DNA of 18,336 nt from an uncultured Lachnospiraceae bacterium (GTDB lineage Bacteria > Bacillota > Clostridia > Lachnospirales > Lachnospiraceae). Position numbers and translations under genes: made by a program. The notes below the pieces were generated by a model. The model saw only the letters and a list, made by a program, of their open reading frames with translations. It was not told where the DNA came from and did not search any database. The stretch spans positions 1 to 18,336 of the forward strand of contig CANQCX010000014.1 in assembly GCA_947591115.1 (NCBI GenBank), given 5' to 3'. This document shows, one piece after another, positions 1 through 9,187 of this stretch (the first letter of the stretch is position 1; every line of letters starts with the position of its first letter).

Positions 1-3000
1 TGATATCCGGCATCGTCCCCGGTCTTTTGCGTAAGCACGCTTGCTTTCTCGAGCGAACTTCCTTCCAGATAGAACCAGCCGTTGCTTCCCTGCTCTCCAA
101 AATCCGTCTTCAGATCTGCCGAATTTGTCCGGTCGGCTGGGAATGCAGAAGCATAATCCGGTTTGATCACACTGGATATATCCATTTCCAGCTTTCCGTA
201 ATCCCACTCGCTGTTCTTTCCTGCCGTAATGATAAAATCAAGCTGATCGCCCTTCTTTACCGTAAGGTTCGCCTTCTCAATCGTGCAGACGTTTTCCATC
301 TCTTTTGAAACCGGTACCTGATGCGACACAAGCAGCTTTCCGTTTTGGTAAATCGCAACCTTGACGCCGTCCGGCGAGTTGTTGTCAGCGTCCTCATTTC
401 TCGCCTTATAATAAGTTCCGTCCAAATTGACAGTGCCGTTTGCTCCGGCGATCCAGCGGTAAATGGCTCCCTTGCTTTCTCCCGGATGAACGCCGTCTTT
501 TTTCAGAAGAAGCTGATCCTGCAGCACCGAGCTATACTCTTCGCCGTTTTTATCCGCCCGCTGAAATTCTGCGCTGCTGTTTCCATAACCGTAATACCAG
601 CCGCCGCTTCCCTGCGCGCCAAAATCGGCTTCCAGATTCGCGTTGTTGTCGGTATCCGGTTGATAAGATGAAGCATTTTCGTGCGGCTTGATCTGTACTG
701 CAAGTTTTCCGCCATCCCACGCATTGTTCTCTTTCGCATCAACGACAAATGTCAGAAGATCTCCTTTTTTTACCTGCTTCTCTTTCAGATCGATCAAAAC
801 TGTATGATTATTTCCGTCGCCCTTGAATACTGTCACGTCTTTTTGCAGCAATACCGTATTATTCAAATAAACAGTGAGTCTTGTACCGTCCGGCCAGTTC
901 GGATTAGCATCTTCCTGTCCATACTTTGTATATTTTCCTGCCATATCAATGCTTCCGTTCTGCGCCGCAACCCACTGATAGATCGCAGCTTTAGAGGCGC
1001 CCGGCTGCACAAAATCTTTTTTTACCTGCAGATCACTGTCCGTTTTGGACTGATAACCGGCATTATCCTCCGTCTTCTGCGTCAAAGCTCCGGAAAGTCC
1101 CAATGTTCTTCCTTCCAGATAATACCATCCGTTACTTCCCTGTTCGCCGAAATCCGCCGCCAGATTTGCGCGATTTTCACTTCCGTTATTGACTTTGGTA
1201 AGCTGTACCGTATCTGCATCTTCAATTTCAAAGGAATACAGACCGCCATCATATGCAGTATTCTCTTTTCCGTCTACAATAAGCGTGATAAAATCGCCTT
1301 TTTTGACGCTGAGATTGTAAACCGTCAGATCTTTTGTTACTTCTTTTTGCGTATCCGGCGCAAACTCCGCCGTCTTCAATACAGTATTGTTATGCATCAA
1401 AGTAACCTTCGTTCCATCCGGCCATGACGGATTTGCATCCTCATTCAATAATTTTGTGTAATCCGCAAAAATATGTATGCGCCCGTTTTGTGCAACCTTC
1501 CATTTCACATTTGCACTTTTCCCTTTGGTGGAAGGCATGATATAATCCCGTTTGATCTCAATCCCGTCTTTTGTGTAATATTTTTCATTCTGTTCATAGT
1601 TTTCTACATTTACCGCAAAAAACGGGTTCGTATAATAACCATATTGATAAAACCAGCCGTTTTTACCCTGTTCCCCAAAGTCCTTTTTTACGTTCGCATT
1701 GTTTGTCCGCGCATTATCGTTCTGAATCGGTACATCGTTCTCCGTTTTTCCGACTAATCCGCTGAGACTGCTGATGGAAAATGTATATTTTCCGCCATCA
1801 TAGGCATTGTTTTCTTTCCCATTTACCACCATAGTAATGTAATCGCCCTTTTTTACGGAAACCTGATTGACATTCAGGCTTTTCGTAATCTCACGCGATA
1901 CATCCGGTTCAAATTCCTGCCGGACAAGCGGCGTACTGTTATGATAAATCGTAACGCGCGTACCGTCCGGCCAGTCCGGATTTTTATCTTCATTTTTTGT
2001 TTTTGTATAAGATGCATCAATCCGAATAAGGCCATTCTGCGCTACTCTCCACTTAATGACTGCGGATTCTCCTCTTTCGCCGGCATTGACATAATCACGC
2101 TTGATCTCCAGATAATAGTCGTCCGTATACTTGTCATCCTTTTCATAGCGCTCAATATTGTATGCCCCAAACGGATCATCCTGATATCCCTCCTGATAAA
2201 ACCATCCATTGGTACCCTGAGGGCCAAAGTCATCTTTTACATTTGCAAAATTCTGACGTATTTCGCTTTCGTCTACCGCTATGCTCTCTTCATTTTTCCT
2301 TCCGCTCCGGTCCATAATGGAAATATCGAACGCTCCTCCGTCATAAGAAGAATTTCCATTTGCGTTTACAACAAAGTACAGTCTGTCTTCGGAGGTTACC
2401 GAAAGCTCCTGCTCCCTGAAGTATACGATTTCTGTCCCCTCATCCGGAGCATCTACCTTCTGTTCGAACAATTTCTCATTATTTTTATATACGAAAATCG
2501 TGACTCCGTCCGGCCAGTCCGGATTTCCGTCGTTTTGCTCAAATTTCGTATATTTCCCGCGTATTTCAATTTTTCCGCTTTTAGCCGGTATCCATCCTAA
2601 TACCGCATTATCGTTCATCGCAGGATGAATAAAATTCTCACTGATCGTTAATGCCGGAGAAGTATTATTCATATACCCGTCTTTCTCGGTATACGTAGAT
2701 ACCAGTTCGCTCTCCCCGATCTCCTTGCCGTACATATAAAGCCAGCCGTTTTTCCCCTGTTCGCCAAAATCTTTTACATTATTGGCATTGTTATCGGTTC
2801 TGGTATTGTCTGCGGCTGCCTCTTGCGGCTTTGCGTTTACATCGGAAATCGCAACATAAAGCTGCCCGCCATCATAAGCATTGTTATTTTTCGGATCAAT
2901 TCCGATATAAATGCTCTCATCCTCTTCTACCGCCAGATTCTCAATACTGGTTTCCAGCAATGTCTGGCTGTCAACGGAAACTTCCACCTGATGGGTGCCC

Positions 3001-3542
3001 AGCAGTTCCTCTCCCTTATAAGCGTAGATGCATACACCGTCCGGAAATCCCGGATTGGAATCGCCATTGACATCTTTTACATAAGTCAGTTTTATATTGA
3101 CGGCGCCTTTCTGTGCAACCCTCCATTCCAGTATCGGTGCAACTCCGTTTCCGGTATGGATAAAATCCTTTTTGATTTCCATACCTTCTACGCCGCTTTG
3201 AAAATAACTTTCTTCATTAAACTTTTCAATCTGTTTCGATTTCCATGGTTTATCGGCATCTCCATAACGATAAAACCATCCGTTATTTCCCTGTTCGCCA
3301 AAATCAGCAACATTAAAGGCATTGTTATCCCGATTTGCATCATCCGCAAAAGCCGGTTCTTCATACGAATCCTCTCCAAAACTATCCGGCCACTGAACTG
3401 CCATTGTTTCATATGTCATTGGAGCATTCCTGCTGACAACTACTGCCGTTGTTACCGAAACGACCGCCGCCAAAAAAACAGCAATGGAAATCGCTTTTAC
3501 CTTAATCGAAGCATGAATGATCTTTGCCAGCACTTTTTTCAT
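1..3542 (-). CDS. Giant secreted or surface repeat protein (3' end outside window), candidate glycan-binding modules
   Basis: I read this frame codon by codon from the ATG at 3542-3540 to the window edge: 1180 codons and no stop, so the C-terminus is missing. The start follows an AAAGGGGG ribosome binding site that overlaps the stop region of the GH32 lipoprotein gene upstream, so the two are co-transcribed. Residues about 14-37 are a hydrophobic signal or anchor segment after a lysine-rich start (MKKVLAKIIH). From about residue 72 a unit of 174-183 residues is repeated: the DFGEQG (or DFGPQG, DFGAQG) motif has its Asp at residues 80, 258, 438, 621, 797, 973 and 1147. Each complete unit also has a KDFIHPG-type motif, an aromatic W-x-x-A stretch, a DxNPxWPDG acidic-aromatic motif and a KKGDxxxxV...NNAYDGG ending. 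I do not recognise a named family. The pattern resembles beta-sandwich carbohydrate-binding modules, and the operon suggests a fructan-type ligand; both are inference. A catalytic domain or wall anchor could lie beyond the edge. Confidence 0.88.
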   Translation of the reverse strand, partial: MKKVLAKIIHASIKVKAISIAVFLAAVVSVTTAVVVSRNAPMTYETMAVQWPDSFGEDSYEEPAFADDANRDNNAFNVADFGEQGNNGWFYRYGDADKPWKSKQIEKFNEESYFQSGVEGMEIKKDFIHTGNGVAPILEWRVAQKGAVNIKLTYVKDVNGDSNPGFPDGVCIYAYKGEELLGTHQVEVSVDSQTLLETSIENLAVEEDESIYIGIDPKNNNAYDGGQLYVAISDVNAKPQEAAADNTRTDNNANNVKDFGEQGKNGWLYMYGKEIGESELVSTYTEKDGYMNNTSPALTISENFIHPAMNDNAVLGWIPAKSGKIEIRGKYTKFEQNDGNPDWPDGVTIFVYKNNEKLFEQKVDAPDEGTEIVYFREQELSVTSEDRLYFVVNANGNSSYDGGAFDISIMDRSGRKNEESIAVDESEIRQNFANVKDDFGPQGTNGWFYQEGYQDDPFGAYNIERYEKDDKYTDDYYLEIKRDYVNAGERGESAVIKWRVAQNGLIRIDASYTKTKNEDKNPDWPDGTRVTIYHNSTPLVRQEFEPDVSREITKSLNVNQVSVKKGDYITMVVNGKENNAYDGGKYTFSISSLSGLVGKTENDVPIQNDNARTNNANVKKDFGEQGKNGWFYQYGYYTNPFFAVNVENYEQNEKYYTKDGIEIKRDYIMPSTKGKSANVKWKVAQNGRIHIFADYTKLLNEDANPSWPDGTKVTLMHNNTVLKTAEFAPDTQKEVTKDLTVYNLSVKKGDFITLIVDGKENTAYDGGLYSFEIEDADTVQLTKVNNGSENRANLAADFGEQGSNGWYYLEGRTLGLSGALTQKTEDNAGYQSKTDSDLQVKKDFVQPGASKAAIYQWVAAQNGSIDMAGKYTKYGQEDANPNWPDGTRLTVYLNNTVLLQKDVTVFKGDGNNHTVLIDLKEKQVKKGDLLTFVVDAKENNAWDGGKLAVQIKPHENASSYQPDTDNNANLEADFGAQGSGGWYYGYGNSSAEFQRADKNGEEYSSVLQDQLLLKKDGVHPGESKGAIYRWIAGANGTVNLDGTYYKARNEDADNNSPDGVKVAIYQNGKLLVSHQVPVSKEMENVCTIEKANLTVKKGDQLDFIITAGKNSEWDYGKLEMDISSVIKPDYASAFPADRTNSADLKTDFGEQGSNGWFYLEGSSLEKASVLTQKTGDDAGY

Positions 3543-3556
3543 CGTTCTACCCCCTT

Positions 3557-5053
3557 TCACTTATAGATTTTTACATTTTCAAATTGAACATTTGAATTGA
3601 TTCCGAAAATTCCCCACGTTGTTCCCTGAGAACCGTACATTCTTGCTGTCATCGCACATTCTCCATTGATATATACACTGGCGACGCCGTCCGAGATCAT
3701 CATGGATATATCGAATTGATCCGCCTTTGCATAATCAAACGCTATTTCCGATTGCGGATCCTGCGCATAAAGCGCATCCGTATTATAAAACGCCAATTTA
3801 TTATTCGCTACATCAAATACAATATTCAGTCCTCCAACCGCATCTTCATCCGTTTGAAAAGCGATACCAAATTTTTCACTGTCTTTAAAATTGGTTACGG
3901 TTGCTTCAAACAGATAACTTCCAAGCATATTTTTAAATTCCACCGCTTCATAATTTTCTCCGGACAGCGTATAATTATTTTTATGCTTTTCAATCGTTTC
4001 TGTCATTCTTACCGGCTCTAAGGAAAGCTCGTGATCCATTCCTTTTTTTACGGAATCATTGATAACAGGTGCCAGACTCCCATCGTCCTTCTGCACCAAC
4101 TGGTGTACGACCAGATTTCCCGCCCAGTCATAATCCTCGCTGTCAGAATGGTCTACTTTTGTGGCGTTCCATCCAAAGACATACAAATTTTCTCCGTCGC
4201 TCTCCAAGCGGCCTGCATAGAAACCGTCACTGTCTACCGTATCCTGCTGCGGTGTCTGGAAAGGACCATTGATATCCTCGCTGATCCGGTAATGAACCAC
4301 CCGATCCGGCCATTGATCCGAAAATGCCAGATACCATTTGCCTTCATAGAAAAGCAGGGAAGGACATTCCATATTCGAATCAGTGCCGAGGTCGTTTTCA
4401 AAAAAAACACCCTCGTCTTTCCACGTCTTTAAATCCTCTGACGTATATTTGACAATGACTCCTGTGTTATTGCTTCTGGTTACTACCAGCATCCAATACC
4501 GGTTTTCTTCTTCTACCCACAAAACGTAAGGATCCCGAAAATCATTCTGGGAATAGTGATCTCCTGCGGTAAATGTATCCTCCGGAATTTTTTCCCAATT
4601 GATAAGATCCTCGCTTGTCGCATGCATAACCGCCTCTTTCGGGGTATAGGTATCGTTATGACCGGTATAAAACGCATGATACAGACCGTCCTTGTCACGA
4701 ATCACGCTTCCGGTTCCAAGTGCAATATCTTGAGCTTCAATGTCGTCCGAATAAGGTATCACAATCCCCTGATCCTCATACTGATAGAAATTTTCAGTGT
4801 CATAAAGCGCCCAGGGATGATAACCGGTATCACTGCCTCTTTGATCAAGCAGATAAAAAACATGAAAAACCCCGTCATCGTAAAACGGCATCGGATCTCC
4901 TACATACCCTGCATCGGATGCCGGAAACAACTGGACGTCCTCTATGTTTTCCCCCAAATAAGTTTCTGATTCATCATTATTTTTCTGGCTGCACCCTGAA
5001 AAACATAATGCGCATAATAATCCGGAAATTAACAAGACTAATTTTCTTTTCAT
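3557..5053 (-). CDS. GH32-type glycoside hydrolase, lipoprotein (extracellular fructanase candidate)
   Basis: The product has 498 residues. It probably hydrolyses beta-fructosidic bonds of sucrose, inulin- or levan-type glycans outside the membrane. The chosen ATG at 5053 is preceded by AGGAG at good spacing and begins a lipoprotein signal (MKRKLVLLIS...) with lipobox FSGC and lipidated Cys21. The longer frame from 5092 would overlap the upstream stop and bury the signal. Clan GH-J residues are visible: Asp53 in VGDPMP (nucleophile position), Asp174 in FRDP (transition-state stabiliser) and Glu229 in MECPS (acid/base). The usual WMNDPNG block is replaced by a GYVGDPMPFYDDG version, so this is a divergent GH32 branch. 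Residues from about 355 to the end form a C-terminal beta-sandwich of the GH32-C or levan-binding CBM66 kind. It lies 38 bases after the cytoplasmic GH32 gene and 14 bases before the repeat-protein gene, in the same operon. Family is well supported; substrate is inferred. Confidence 0.85.
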   Translation of the reverse strand: MKRKLVLLISGLLCALCFSGCSQKNNDESETYLGENIEDVQLFPASDAGYVGDPMPFYDDGVFHVFYLLDQRGSDTGYHPWALYDTENFYQYEDQGIVIPYSDDIEAQDIALGTGSVIRDKDGLYHAFYTGHNDTYTPKEAVMHATSEDLINWEKIPEDTFTAGDHYSQNDFRDPYVLWVEEENRYWMLVVTRSNNTGVIVKYTSEDLKTWKDEGVFFENDLGTDSNMECPSLLFYEGKWYLAFSDQWPDRVVHYRISEDINGPFQTPQQDTVDSDGFYAGRLESDGENLYVFGWNATKVDHSDSEDYDWAGNLVVHQLVQKDDGSLAPVINDSVKKGMDHELSLEPVRMTETIEKHKNNYTLSGENYEAVEFKNMLGSYLFEATVTNFKDSEKFGIAFQTDEDAVGGLNIVFDVANNKLAFYNTDALYAQDPQSEIAFDYAKADQFDISMMISDGVASVYINGECAMTARMYGSQGTTWGIFGINSNVQFENVKIYK

Positions 5054-5091
5054 TTTTCTACTCCTGTGAATCCATATGCAGTATTGATACA

Positions 5092-6546
5092 TTATAGTTC
5101 ATATTTCAAAATATCCATACTTACCATTCCGTCTGCAAAGAAGGTAATCTCCTCAGCCTCCTGCTCGGTATACATGGTTGCAGTCATAACCTGCTCTCCG
5201 TCATTGACAAAGATTTCTGCGCTGAACCGATCCAAGATCATTCTCATTTTCAATTCGCCGTTCGTACTTCGTACCCGACTTCTTCTCTGATGGATGATGG
5301 CTCTTCTGGAACCGGAAAATTTTCTGTCAATCTTTAATATGGATTCTTTTGGCCGGAAGCTCAATGAGGTGTGATATTGTTCATTTTGAGCGAACCAAAG
5401 GGTAAATTTATGATACATCTCCTGCACATTCCCCGGCCGCAGCGTCAATTCCATATCAATTTTCCTTCCACTGATTCCGTCTAAGTGAATACATCCGGAA
5501 AAAACTACATTTTTGTGCGTAACCGGATTTTTTCTCATTTTTTCCAATTCTCGGATTGGCTGCTGATATAATCTTCCGTTCCTTATAGATAACTCTCTCG
5601 GCAGACTCATCTGTCCCATCCACAGTTCCTCCGGAGAACGAAGATTGCAGGTATCCCAGTTCTGCATCCATCCGATCATTACCCTTCGTCCATCAGGCGT
5701 AAGAATCGTTTGCGGCGCATAAAAGTCAATTCCGTAGTCTACGGTCTGATCCGCCTGTTCGGTAAAAACATCGGTATTTTCATCATAATCTCCGATCAGA
5801 CAAAGCGTCCCGTTCCCGTTGTGATACTCAAAATCCTTCGGAAGCATATCCTGCGGACTTACCAGAAGCACCCATTTCCCGTTTAGACAGAAAAAGTCCG
5901 GACATTCCCACATTTTTCCAAAACGATTTTGATTGGAAGCCAGTACGCGCTTAAACTCCCACTGAAAACCATCTTTGCTGGCATATAACAAAATATGACC
6001 ATCGCCGTCTGACGTACAATTGCCTACAACGCAGCAGTATTCTCCATTGCTCTTCCGCCAGATTTTTGGATCACGAAAATCTGTCTTGCTGCATCCTTCC
6101 GGTAATTTTTTTTGATCAATGACCGGATTTTTTTCATATTTCACATAATCCAGACCATTTCCAACCGCAAGGCATTGCGTCTGCATTTCTTTAGCAACGC
6201 CGGTATACATCAATAGCTGTCTGCCATCCGGAAGCGCAATCGCGCTTCCGGAAAAACAGCCGTCTTCATCGTATACTTCGCCCGGCGCTAACGCTGCCGG
6301 AAGGTATTCCCAGTGAAGCAAGTCGCTGCTTACTGCATGCCCCCAGTGCATCGGTCCCCATTTTGGTTCATACGGATAATATTGATAAAACAAATGATAC
6401 CTTCCGTCAAAAAACGAAAAACCGTTTGGATCATTCATCCAACCTGTGCGCGGAGACAAATGAAAATCCGGACGTTCTTCTTTTTTGATCTTTTCCCCAA
6501 CGGTATCTTCATAATTGCGGGCTTCACACAATATTTGAACGTTCAT
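5092..6546 (-). CDS. Cytoplasmic GH32 beta-fructofuranosidase (sucrose or sucrose-6-phosphate hydrolase type)
   Basis: The product has 484 residues, the usual length for bacterial SacA/ScrB-type enzymes, and no signal peptide, so it should act in the cytoplasm on sucrose or short fructo-oligosaccharides. The catalytic triad is complete: Asp39 in WMNDPNG (nucleophile), Asp159 in FRDP (stabiliser) and Glu214 in WECPD (acid/base). The five-bladed propeller occupies roughly residues 28-330 and a C-terminal beta-sandwich follows. The ATG at 6546 is preceded by AGGAGT at about 8 bases. The gene begins 24 bases after the binding-protein gene and is followed by the secreted GH32 gene, which fits import followed by intracellular cleavage. 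Because an ABC importer, not a PTS, precedes it, unphosphorylated sugars are the more likely substrate. Specificity among sucrose, kestose, inulin and levan fragments cannot be read from sequence. Confidence 0.93.
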   Translation of the reverse strand: MNVQILCEARNYEDTVGEKIKKEERPDFHLSPRTGWMNDPNGFSFFDGRYHLFYQYYPYEPKWGPMHWGHAVSSDLLHWEYLPAALAPGEVYDEDGCFSGSAIALPDGRQLLMYTGVAKEMQTQCLAVGNGLDYVKYEKNPVIDQKKLPEGCSKTDFRDPKIWRKSNGEYCCVVGNCTSDGDGHILLYASKDGFQWEFKRVLASNQNRFGKMWECPDFFCLNGKWVLLVSPQDMLPKDFEYHNGNGTLCLIGDYDENTDVFTEQADQTVDYGIDFYAPQTILTPDGRRVMIGWMQNWDTCNLRSPEELWMGQMSLPRELSIRNGRLYQQPIRELEKMRKNPVTHKNVVFSGCIHLDGISGRKIDMELTLRPGNVQEMYHKFTLWFAQNEQYHTSLSFRPKESILKIDRKFSGSRRAIIHQRRSRVRSTNGELKMRMILDRFSAEIFVNDGEQVMTATMYTEQEAEEITFFADGMVSMDILKYEL

Positions 6547-6570
6547 ATTTCATACTCCTGTTATATCTTT

Positions 6571-8253
6571 TTATTCTGCCCCTAACAGCTCCTCCGGATA
6601 AGAATCCAGATATTTTTGGTAGATTGCCAGCATATCTTCTACTCCATACGCGTTCAGATCTTTGAGATACTGATCCCAATCGGCATCGGTAAATCCGTTC
6701 ATGATCCAATCCGATTTTTTCTGATTGATCAGTTTTGTCACATCCGTTTGAAGCGTGGAAAGCTTCTCTAAATCCTCCTGCTCCATTAAAACAGACGGAT
6801 ATACATATTTTCCATTCATGTACGGAGTATAATTTTCTTTGATCCACTGAAGCCGGTACTCTGCATCATATGGCAAGGTCACATATTTTCCGTAATATTC
6901 ATCCAAAACAGCCAGCGGACCATTGACGCTCTCAGCCTCTCTTACTTCTACCGGCGATTCATCTCCCAGAGAAGCATGCTGCAGCATATCTTCGCCGTCC
7001 TCATTTTTTGCCAATTCAAAAATATCAAAATCGTCATCCTCGCCATAAGTTCCCCAGTTGTTCTGTGCAGACTGAATCGGCACATACATCTGATCCAGCC
7101 ATGCGCAGACAAGAGCCGGATTTTTTGCAACTGCCGTTACTACACAGCGTCCTCTTGCAAAACCGCTGGTATAAGAACCATTCTGCGGAGTGATATTTTT
7201 TATGTCTGCTTCTAACGCCGGAAGCGGAATATAATCGTTGATATTGGCAATATTGGCAACATCCCAGCTAAAACATACGCCGTAACGGCCCGATTTTCCT
7301 TTTGATACATATGTAGACCACTCCTGCGTAAACGCTTCCGGATCAATCAAACCTTCTTCATAGAGCGTATGCAGCCACGCGACTCCATCTTTAAATCCTT
7401 CCTGCGTTCCGCTGCATATTACTTTCTTATCATCCGTAACCGCAATATGTCTTCCCAGATCAGAATCCGCATAGCCTTCTCCAAATCCGTTGATCAAAAT
7501 AAACGGGTCGTTCGGATCTCCGTTTACGATACAGGACATTGGTATGATGCTTCCGTCAATTCCAAATTCCTTCTGCAGATCGGAAGCGCTGTCGCGGAAA
7601 GCCAGCAGCACATTTTCAAACTCGTCTACCGTCTGCGGTACTTCCAGATTCAGATAATCCAGCCATTTCTTATTGATAAATCCCATATTTCCAACTGTTT
7701 GGATGGCTTCTTTTCCGGCTCCCTCCTGTTCGATCCAAGGCAGTCCCCAGATATGTCCTTCCGAATCCTCGCACATTTCCCTATATTGCGGATATTTTTC
7801 AAAAACAGCGCTCAAATTCGGCATATACGCATCAATGTACTCTTCCAAAGGAATAATGATTCCCTGATCGGCATATTTTAAAAGATCACTGTCGTTAAAA
7901 TCCGCATTAAAAACAAAATCTGCAAGTTTCTTAGGATTTGCCATAGACAGTGAAATCTTATCCGCCCATTGATCACTCTGGATCGCCGTCCATTCAACAT
8001 GTACGTTCGTCTGTTCCTCCAGACGTTTAAATATCGTCCGATTATTCGGATCCGATTCCGTATTGGCCGGATAACTGGTCAGTCCGGTTATCGTAGTTGT
8101 TTCTTTTAGCGGAAACTCCAATTCTGATTTATCCACTTCCTGAAACTGTCCGTCATTTAATTGTACGCCATTTCCTCCGCATGCGGTAAGCGGGATAGCC
8201 ATTCCCAACGCCAATCCTGCAGCCGTCAAGCGCTTAAACAATTTCTTTTTCAT
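6571..8253 (-). CDS. ABC transporter substrate-binding lipoprotein (LplA/YtcQ type), oligosaccharide
   Basis: The 560-residue product has a lipoprotein signal peptide (MKKKLFKRLTAAGLALGMAI) and lipobox LTAC with Cys25 lipidated. It would sit on the outer face of the membrane and hand sugars to the two permeases encoded just upstream. The length and the early TSYPANTESDPNNRTIFKRL-like region fit the large LplA/YtcQ class of sugar-binding proteins, which work with LplB/LplC permeases. The ATG at 8253 has AAAGGAG about 8 bases upstream. It lies 23 bases after lplC-type and 24 bases before the cytoplasmic GH32 gene. The ligand is inferred from the two GH32 neighbours to be a fructo-oligosaccharide; nothing in the sequence proves it. 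Confidence 0.9.
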   Translation of the reverse strand: MKKKLFKRLTAAGLALGMAIPLTACGGNGVQLNDGQFQEVDKSELEFPLKETTTITGLTSYPANTESDPNNRTIFKRLEEQTNVHVEWTAIQSDQWADKISLSMANPKKLADFVFNADFNDSDLLKYADQGIIIPLEEYIDAYMPNLSAVFEKYPQYREMCEDSEGHIWGLPWIEQEGAGKEAIQTVGNMGFINKKWLDYLNLEVPQTVDEFENVLLAFRDSASDLQKEFGIDGSIIPMSCIVNGDPNDPFILINGFGEGYADSDLGRHIAVTDDKKVICSGTQEGFKDGVAWLHTLYEEGLIDPEAFTQEWSTYVSKGKSGRYGVCFSWDVANIANINDYIPLPALEADIKNITPQNGSYTSGFARGRCVVTAVAKNPALVCAWLDQMYVPIQSAQNNWGTYGEDDDFDIFELAKNEDGEDMLQHASLGDESPVEVREAESVNGPLAVLDEYYGKYVTLPYDAEYRLQWIKENYTPYMNGKYVYPSVLMEQEDLEKLSTLQTDVTKLINQKKSDWIMNGFTDADWDQYLKDLNAYGVEDMLAIYQKYLDSYPEELLGAE

Positions 8254-8276
8254 ATTTTTACTCCTTTCCTGTTACA

Positions 8277-9176
8277 TTATCCTTTGATCGATCCAACCAT
8301 GATTCCTCCATCAAAATACTTCTGGAAGAAAGGATACATTACCAAAAGCGGCAGACTGGATATAATGATCGTTGCATATTTTAATAGTTCTGCAAGCTGC
8401 GCCCTCTGTGCGGTACTCTGCATATCGGAAATCATTCCGGATTCCGGCTGATTTTGGATCAATATCGAACGCAATACCAACTGCAGCGGCTGTTTCGCAG
8501 CATCATCCAGATAGATCATAGCATCAAAATAACTATTCCACATTCCGACAAACTGCCAGATAGCCAGAACCGCAAGCACCGGCGTACACACCGGAAGCAA
8601 TACCTTAAAGAAAAACAGCACATCGTTTGCACCGTCAACTACTGCTGCCTCCCTGAGCTCTCCCGGAATACTTCTGAAATAGGTTCGTGCAACGATCATG
8701 TTCCATACGTTGAATATTCCCGGAAGGATCACTGCCCACATGCTGTTTAAAAGACCAAGATTGCTGATCAGCAGATAGGTCGGGATCAATCCGCCTCCAA
8801 AGAACATCGTAATTACAAATATAACATTGAAAAATTTACGTCCTTTAAAATCCGTACGCGACATCGGATAAGCGGCCAGCACAGTAACCGCCACTGACAA
8901 GACCGTAAAAACTAATGAATATACAACCGCATTCTTAAACCCGATCCAAATCTGATGGTTCGAGAGAACACGCTGATAAGCCGTCAATGTCCACTTGCTG
9001 AAATCAAATGTAATTCCTTTATTCTGCAATACGACCGGATCCATAAACGACGCTACTATAATATAGAGCATTGGGACAATGATCGCCGCTACAAACAACC
9101 CCAATAATGTGTATCCGGCGATCAGAAACGTTTTGTCCTGAACGGAATATCTTAAAAAACGACTCTTTTTCTTCAT
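8277..9176 (-). CDS. Carbohydrate ABC transporter permease, LplC/YtcP (MalG-like) type
   Basis: The 299-residue integral membrane protein has six predicted hydrophobic spans. The first follows SVQDKTFLIAGYTLL near residues 15-40. The coupling loop that contacts the ATPase is visible as ELREAAVVDGAN, with the EAA Glu at residue 176 and the conserved Gly at 182. The C-terminus (FFQKYFDGGIMVGSIKG) is typical of the LplC/YtcP subfamily. The ATG at 9176 is preceded by AAGGGGGA. It begins 11 bases after the stop of the partner permease. It should form a heterodimeric importer channel with that partner. Confidence 0.94.
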   Translation of the reverse strand: MKKKSRFLRYSVQDKTFLIAGYTLLGLFVAAIIVPMLYIIVASFMDPVVLQNKGITFDFSKWTLTAYQRVLSNHQIWIGFKNAVVYSLVFTVLSVAVTVLAAYPMSRTDFKGRKFFNVIFVITMFFGGGLIPTYLLISNLGLLNSMWAVILPGIFNVWNMIVARTYFRSIPGELREAAVVDGANDVLFFFKVLLPVCTPVLAVLAIWQFVGMWNSYFDAMIYLDDAAKQPLQLVLRSILIQNQPESGMISDMQSTAQRAQLAELLKYATIIISSLPLLVMYPFFQKYFDGGIMVGSIKG

Positions 9177-9187
9177 TATGATCCCCC

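Noticed and set aside
78..3306. Regularly spaced similar DNA segments that might suggest a CRISPR array or DNA satellite
   Set aside because: The period is about 530 bases, the copies are diverged at DNA level, and conservation follows the reading frame. These are protein repeats.
27..3566. Many plus-strand frames of 60-250 codons across the left 3.5 kb
   Set aside because: All lie antisense to the continuous 1180-codon minus-strand frame, lack ribosome binding sites and have low-complexity Ile/Phe/Arg-rich translations. They recur because the sense gene is repetitive.
3567..3579. TTTTTACATTTT near the end of the GH32 lipoprotein gene as another operator
   Set aside because: It encodes the last residues (ENVKIYK) and has no promoter nearby; likely chance in AT-rich codons.
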